Shown: positions 60,804 through 64,000 of the stretch, one piece after another
Numbering within the stretch: the stretch's first letter is position 1
Layout: the number at the start of each line of letters is the position of its first letter
Origin: Tsuneonella troitsensis
GTDB taxonomy: Bacteria > Pseudomonadota > Alphaproteobacteria > Sphingomonadales > Sphingomonadaceae
NCBI RefSeq assembly: GCF_001441535.1
Contig: NZ_LMAU01000006.1
Location: forward strand, 62,001-126,000
Reading direction: 5' to 3'
Length of the DNA: 64,000 nt
Program-made: the position numbers and the translations under genes
The notes under the pieces: model-generated
Seen by the model: the letters and a program-made list of their open reading frames with translations, nothing else
The model's database searches: none
What the model was told of the DNA's origin: nothing

Positions 60804-62462
60804 ATGAGCGAAATCGCCGCATCAGACGCGCCGCTTCACCAGCCGAGCGCGAAGGAAGTCCGTCTCGTCATCGCCGCATCGAGCGCGGGTACGGTTTTCG
60901 AATGGTACGATTTCTTCATCTACGGCACGCTCGCCGCGATTATCGGCAAGGCGTTTTTCCCCGCCGATAACGAAACGCTGCAGTTGCTGCTGGTCTGGGC
61001 CGGTTTCGCGGTTGGTTTCGGCTTCAGGCCGCTGGGCGCGATCCTGTTCGGATTTCTGGGCGACAAGCTCGGGCGAAAGTACACTTTCCTCGTCACCGTT
61101 ACCCTCATGGGGGTGGCGACCGCAGGCGTAGGCCTGATCCCGAGCGCCGCGACGATCGGCCTTGCTGCGCCCGCCATCGTGATATTCCTTCGCATCCTGC
61201 AGGGCCTTGCCCTCGGCGGCGAATACGGCGGCGCAGCCATTTACGTCGCCGAACACGCCCCGCCCGAGAAGCGCGGCTTCTATACCAGCTTCATCCAGGC
61301 AAGCGTGGTCGGCGGTTTCGTGCTGTCGATTGTCGTCGTGCTCGCCTGCCGGGCGTTGATACCGGAAGACGCCTTCAATGAATGGGGCTGGCGGATACCC
61401 TTCCTGCTGAGCCTGATCCTACTCGGCATTTCGCTTTGGATGCGCCTGAAGCTTTCGGAAAGCCCGGTGTTCAAGGCGATGAAGGAATCCGGCGAAATGG
61501 CCGGCAATCCGTTCGTCGAAAGCTTCACCTATCCCGGCAACAAGAAGCGCATTTTCGTGGCGCTGTTCGGGATCACCGGCATCCTGACGACCATCTGGTA
61601 CACCGCATTCTTCAGCGGGATGAGCTTCCTGCGCGGCCCGATGAAAATGGACCCGGCGTTGGTAGAGATGGTCATGTTGATCGCGGGCGGGCTGGCTATG
61701 GTGTTCTACGTCCTCGTCGGCAAATGGTCCGACCGCGTGGGTCGCAAGCTCCCGATCGTGGTCGGCGCGGTGGCGACTCTGGCGCTGCTGTTCCCGATAT
61801 TCTGGGGCATCGGGGCGCTCGCCAACCCGGGACTCGCGCAAAGCGCGCGCGAAGCGCCGGTCGTCGTGAACGGCACCGATTGCACTTACGACCCGTTCGC
61901 CAGCCAGCAGAAAAGCGAATGCGGTCGTCTTCTGGGGGACCTCACGTCGTTCGGGATATCGTACGAGATAGCGGACGGCGGCTCTTCCGCTACGGGGCTG
62001 GCGATCGGTAATCGGTCTCACGACTACGAGGGAATGGCCGATGCGGATCGCAAGGTGGCCGTGCAGACCTGGCTTGAAGCGGCCGGTTACGACTTCAGCA
62101 TCCAGCGCCCGCCGTTCGCCAATCTCGTCGGTATTGTCGCGCTGCTGCTGGGGTGCGGGATACTGTCCGCGCTGACGTACGGCTCTGTTGCCGCGCTGCT
62201 GGCGGAAATGTTCCCACCGCAGATTCGCTACAGCTCGATGTCGATTCCCTATCATATCGGGGCGGGGTACCTGGGCGGGTTCCTGCCGCTGATCGCGGGC
62301 TACATCGTCGCGACCACCGGCGATCCTTACTCCGGCCTGTGGTACACGTGGGGTATCGTCGCCTTCGGCCTGGTGGTGGCGTGGTGGGGCATTCACGGCG
62401 GACCTCCGCGCGACTTCACCCCGTCCGACGACGCGCCTCCGGTATCCCCCTCGACGCCATGA
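60804..62462 (+). CDS. MFS transporter, metabolite:H+ symporter (MHS) family, with a long loop
   Basis: The 552-residue transporter has the MHS opening TVFEWYDFFIYGTLAAIIG, motif A-like FLGDKLGRKYTFLV, and LQGLALGGEYGGAAIYVAEH. MHS members take up small organic acids, proline-betaine or shikimate with protons. Between late membrane segments (about residues 356-435) sits an extra polar region, starting GTDCTYDPFASQQKSECG with two Cys, not found in the short members. AAGGGGA precedes the ATG. Its stop overlaps alr by 4 nt. Confidence 0.9.
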   Translation: MSEIAASDAPLHQPSAKEVRLVIAASSAGTVFEWYDFFIYGTLAAIIGKAFFPADNETLQLLLVWAGFAVGFGFRPLGAILFGFLGDKLGRKYTFLVTVTLMGVATAGVGLIPSAATIGLAAPAIVIFLRILQGLALGGEYGGAAIYVAEHAPPEKRGFYTSFIQASVVGGFVLSIVVVLACRALIPEDAFNEWGWRIPFLLSLILLGISLWMRLKLSESPVFKAMKESGEMAGNPFVESFTYPGNKKRIFVALFGITGILTTIWYTAFFSGMSFLRGPMKMDPALVEMVMLIAGGLAMVFYVLVGKWSDRVGRKLPIVVGAVATLALLFPIFWGIGALANPGLAQSAREAPVVVNGTDCTYDPFASQQKSECGRLLGDLTSFGISYEIADGGSSATGLAIGNRSHDYEGMADADRKVAVQTWLEAAGYDFSIQRPPFANLVGIVALLLGCGILSALTYGSVAALLAEMFPPQIRYSSMSIPYHIGAGYLGGFLPLIAGYIVATTGDPYSGLWYTWGIVAFGLVVAWWGIHGGPPRDFTPSDDAPPVSPSTP

Positions 62463-63502
62463 CCGAGCTTCCGCCGCCAAGCCTGCGGCTCGATTTCGAT
62501 GCCGAGGCGCTGGCGGCGAACTGGCGAACGCTCGACCGCATGTCGGGCTCGGCAGCCGCAGGTGCCGCGGTCAAGGCGGACGGGTATGGCTTGGGCGCAG
62601 GCCGCGTCGCGTCGGTTCTCGCCGGAGCGGGTGCGCGCGATTTCTACGTCGCGCACTGGAGCGAGGTGCCCGCAGTGACCGCCGAAGTCGCGTCCTCGCA
62701 GGTTGCTGTCTTGCATGGCCCGCTGACCGACGCGGACTGCGCCTTCGCACGAGCTTCCGGAGTCAGGCCAGTGCTCAACAGCCTGGCACAGGTCGCACGC
62801 TGGCAGGCGAGCGGTGGCGGCCTGTGCGACCTGATGGTCGATACGGGGATCAACCGGTTGGGCGTACCGCTGAGTTCGCTCGGCGATCCGTCGCTGTCGG
62901 GCCTGGAAATCGACACGCTGATGTCGCACCTCGCATCCGCCGACGAAGACTCGACGCTTAACACCCTGCAGGCGGAGCGGTTCGCGCAGGTTTGCGCGTC
63001 GCTGCCAGCCAGGCGTCGCAGCCTTGCCAACAGTGCGGGTATCGGACTCGGCGCGTCGTTCGCGTTCGACGTGACGCGCCCCGGCATCTCGCTCTACGGC
63101 GGGGTGCCGCGCGCCGAGTTCGCCGGCGCAATCCGGCAAGTCGCATTTCCCAAGGCTGCGGTGCTGCAGGTGCGCGAGGTCGCTGCCGGTGAAGGTGTCG
63201 GCTACAACGCGGCATTCGTCGCGCTGCGTTCGATGCGGGTGGGTGTCGTCTCCCTCGGCTACGCTGACGGTTTCCTGCGCGCGCGCGGGCCGGGCAATGC
63301 GCTGAAGTACCAAGGCGAACCACTCGTGCTTCTTGGCAAGGTTTCGATGGACATGGTCGTCATCGACCTCTCCTTTGCACCGAAGGTGGGCGAGGGCGAC
63401 TGGGTCGACGTCCCTTTCGACCTGCCCGTCGAAGCGGCCCGATCCGGACTTTCGCAATACGAGTTGCTGACCACGCTGGGCCGCCGCCTGCGCTCCTCCT
63501 GA
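62459..63502 (+). CDS. alr: Alanine racemase
   Basis: The 347-residue PLP enzyme interconverts L- and D-alanine for peptidoglycan. The PLP lysine is in AAVKADGYGLGAGRVASVL (about 39), and the second-subunit base Tyr is in EGVGYNAAFVALRSM. DTGINRLGVPL and FDVTRPGISLYGG are also typical. It is the last gene of the radA-cvpA-scaffold-MFS-alr run and is followed by the phaR operator region. Confidence 0.95.
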   Translation: MTELPPPSLRLDFDAEALAANWRTLDRMSGSAAAGAAVKADGYGLGAGRVASVLAGAGARDFYVAHWSEVPAVTAEVASSQVAVLHGPLTDADCAFARASGVRPVLNSLAQVARWQASGGGLCDLMVDTGINRLGVPLSSLGDPSLSGLEIDTLMSHLASADEDSTLNTLQAERFAQVCASLPARRRSLANSAGIGLGASFAFDVTRPGISLYGGVPRAEFAGAIRQVAFPKAAVLQVREVAAGEGVGYNAAFVALRSMRVGVVSLGYADGFLRARGPGNALKYQGEPLVLLGKVSMDMVVIDLSFAPKVGEGDWVDVPFDLPVEAARSGLSQYELLTTLGRRLRSS

Positions 63503-63518
63503 TGCTGCGCACAACGGG

Positions 63519-63546
63519 TGCAGCAATGTTGCACTGCAAATGCTGC
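63519..63546. promoter_or_regulatory. TGCA cluster before phaR, candidate PhaR operator
   Basis: Four TGCA cores occur at 63519, 63530, 63535 and 63543. The middle two form the perfect palindrome TTGCACTGCAA (63529-63539). PhaR proteins in related bacteria recognise TGC/GCA-rich inverted repeats, so this is a plausible autoregulatory site, about 40 nt before the phaR start. Confidence 0.55.
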
Positions 63547-63587
63547 ACATGCTAAGTCGTGCTTGCAACCAAGGAAGGGTCGACCAG

Positions 63588-64000
63588 ATGGCCAAGCGCG
63601 AAACGAGCGCCGACGGCGTGATCGTGATCAAGAAATACGCGAACCGGCGGCTCTACAACACCGGCACGTCGAGCTACATCACGCTCGACGATCTCGCGAA
63701 GATGACCCGCGAAAACGTCGACTTCAAGGTGCTCGACGCCAAGACCGGCGACGACATCACGCACACGATCCTGACCCAGATCATCATGGAAGAGGAATCG
63801 AGCGGCGGCGAACAGATGCTGCCGATCGGGTTCCTGCGCCAGCTCATCTCGATGTACGGCAATTCGATGCAGTCGATGGTGCCGAGCTATCTCGATGCGA
63901 TGATGGACAATTTCCGCGCCAACCAGAACAAGCTGCACGAAGCATTCATGGCGCGCGCGGGCGGCACGCCGCTGGGCAAGATCGCCGAAACCAATATGGC
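63588..64000 (+). CDS. phaR: Polyhydroxyalkanoate synthesis repressor PhaR, N-terminal part
   Basis: About 137 residues are in the window; the gene runs off the right edge. PhaR senses free PHB granules and represses phasin and PHB synthesis genes. The N-terminal DNA/PHB-binding domain is clear: VIVIKKYANRRLYNTGTSSY, ITLDDLAKMTRENVDFKVLD and a C-terminal helical part (QLISMYGNSMQSMVPSYLDA). AAGGAAGG precedes the ATG. A TGCA-rich candidate operator lies just upstream. Confidence 0.94.
   Translation, partial: MAKRETSADGVIVIKKYANRRLYNTGTSSYITLDDLAKMTRENVDFKVLDAKTGDDITHTILTQIIMEEESSGGEQMLPIGFLRQLISMYGNSMQSMVPSYLDAMMDNFRANQNKLHEAFMARAGGTPLGKIAETNM

Noticed and set aside
1-64000. CRISPR arrays, insertion sequences, riboswitches
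   Set aside because: No regularly spaced direct repeats, transposase genes or recognisable riboswitch cores were seen by eye; a covariance-model scan would be decisive.

Overview
The window is a GC-rich, gene-dense chromosomal segment of an alphaproteobacterium, most likely a sphingomonad of the Erythrobacteraceae type. Pointers to this placement are ChpT (CckA-ChpT-CtrA pathway), PhaR, the TorF-type porin, the FYDLN-acid protein, an Fo-only ATP synthase operon (atpI-B-E-F'-F), secreted S46 and M2 exopeptidases, a vgr-related protein and an alphaproteobacterial RpoH promoter. No species call is possible from the sequence alone. No prophage, transposon or CRISPR array was seen.

Layout. 0-7.5 kb is a minus-strand run: a fasciclin protein (cut by the window edge), an RskA-type anti-sigma factor, a SigK-like ECF sigma factor, a TPR protein, a CDF metal exporter, MtgA, an M28 peptidase, the heat-shock sigma factor RpoH and an RluA-type pseudouridine synthase. 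7.5-15.7 kb holds a JAMM protease, ChpT, an AmiD-like amidase, the RNase P RNA, an S46 peptidase, UDP-glucose dehydrogenase with a PPP phosphatase, a TorF porin and glyoxalase. 15.7-22.4 kb holds NhaA, the Fo operon, a flavodoxin, a quinone reductase, a DOPA-dioxygenase-like protein and GloB. 22.5-27 kb is aroA-CBU_0592-cmk-rpsA with a long rpsA leader. 27-34.8 kb holds the FYDLN protein, tRNA-Ala, the ffh-rpsP-rimM-(antisense flavoprotein)-trmD-rplS group, asd, a lipoprotein and a chromene-carboxylate isomerase. 34.8-43 kb is a MarR-EmrA-EmrB efflux operon, a GFA protein, an alpha/beta hydrolase, an ACE-like M2 dipeptidase and AMP nucleosidase. 43-56 kb holds DedA, XerC, HemW, a CAP protein, RdgB, RNase PH, HrcA, GrpE, a lower-GC HEPN-like gene, indoleamine dioxygenase, a vgr-related protein, a copper chaperone, DnaK, DnaJ and LMW-PTP. 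56-64 kb holds a patatin-like protein, RadA, CvpA, an IscU-like scaffold, an MHS transporter, alanine racemase and PhaR (cut by the edge).

Functional links. Proteostasis is concentrated here: RpoH, HrcA, GrpE, DnaK and DnaJ, with a clear RpoH promoter before dnaK but no recognisable CIRCE element. Translation and RNA processing are well represented (rpsA, rpsP, rimM, trmD, rplS, ffh, rnpB, rph, RluA-type synthase). Many gene pairs overlap by 1-11 nt, so translational coupling is common.

Most of the window is ordinary core genome. The less ordinary points are the SigK/RskA/fasciclin unit with a matching promoter, a solitary HEPN-like gene in a lower-GC patch between grpE and dnaK, a probable CTG start in the vgr-related gene, a MarR operator sitting inside its own promoter, a very long acidic tail on ribosomal protein S16, and a structured leader before rpsA.
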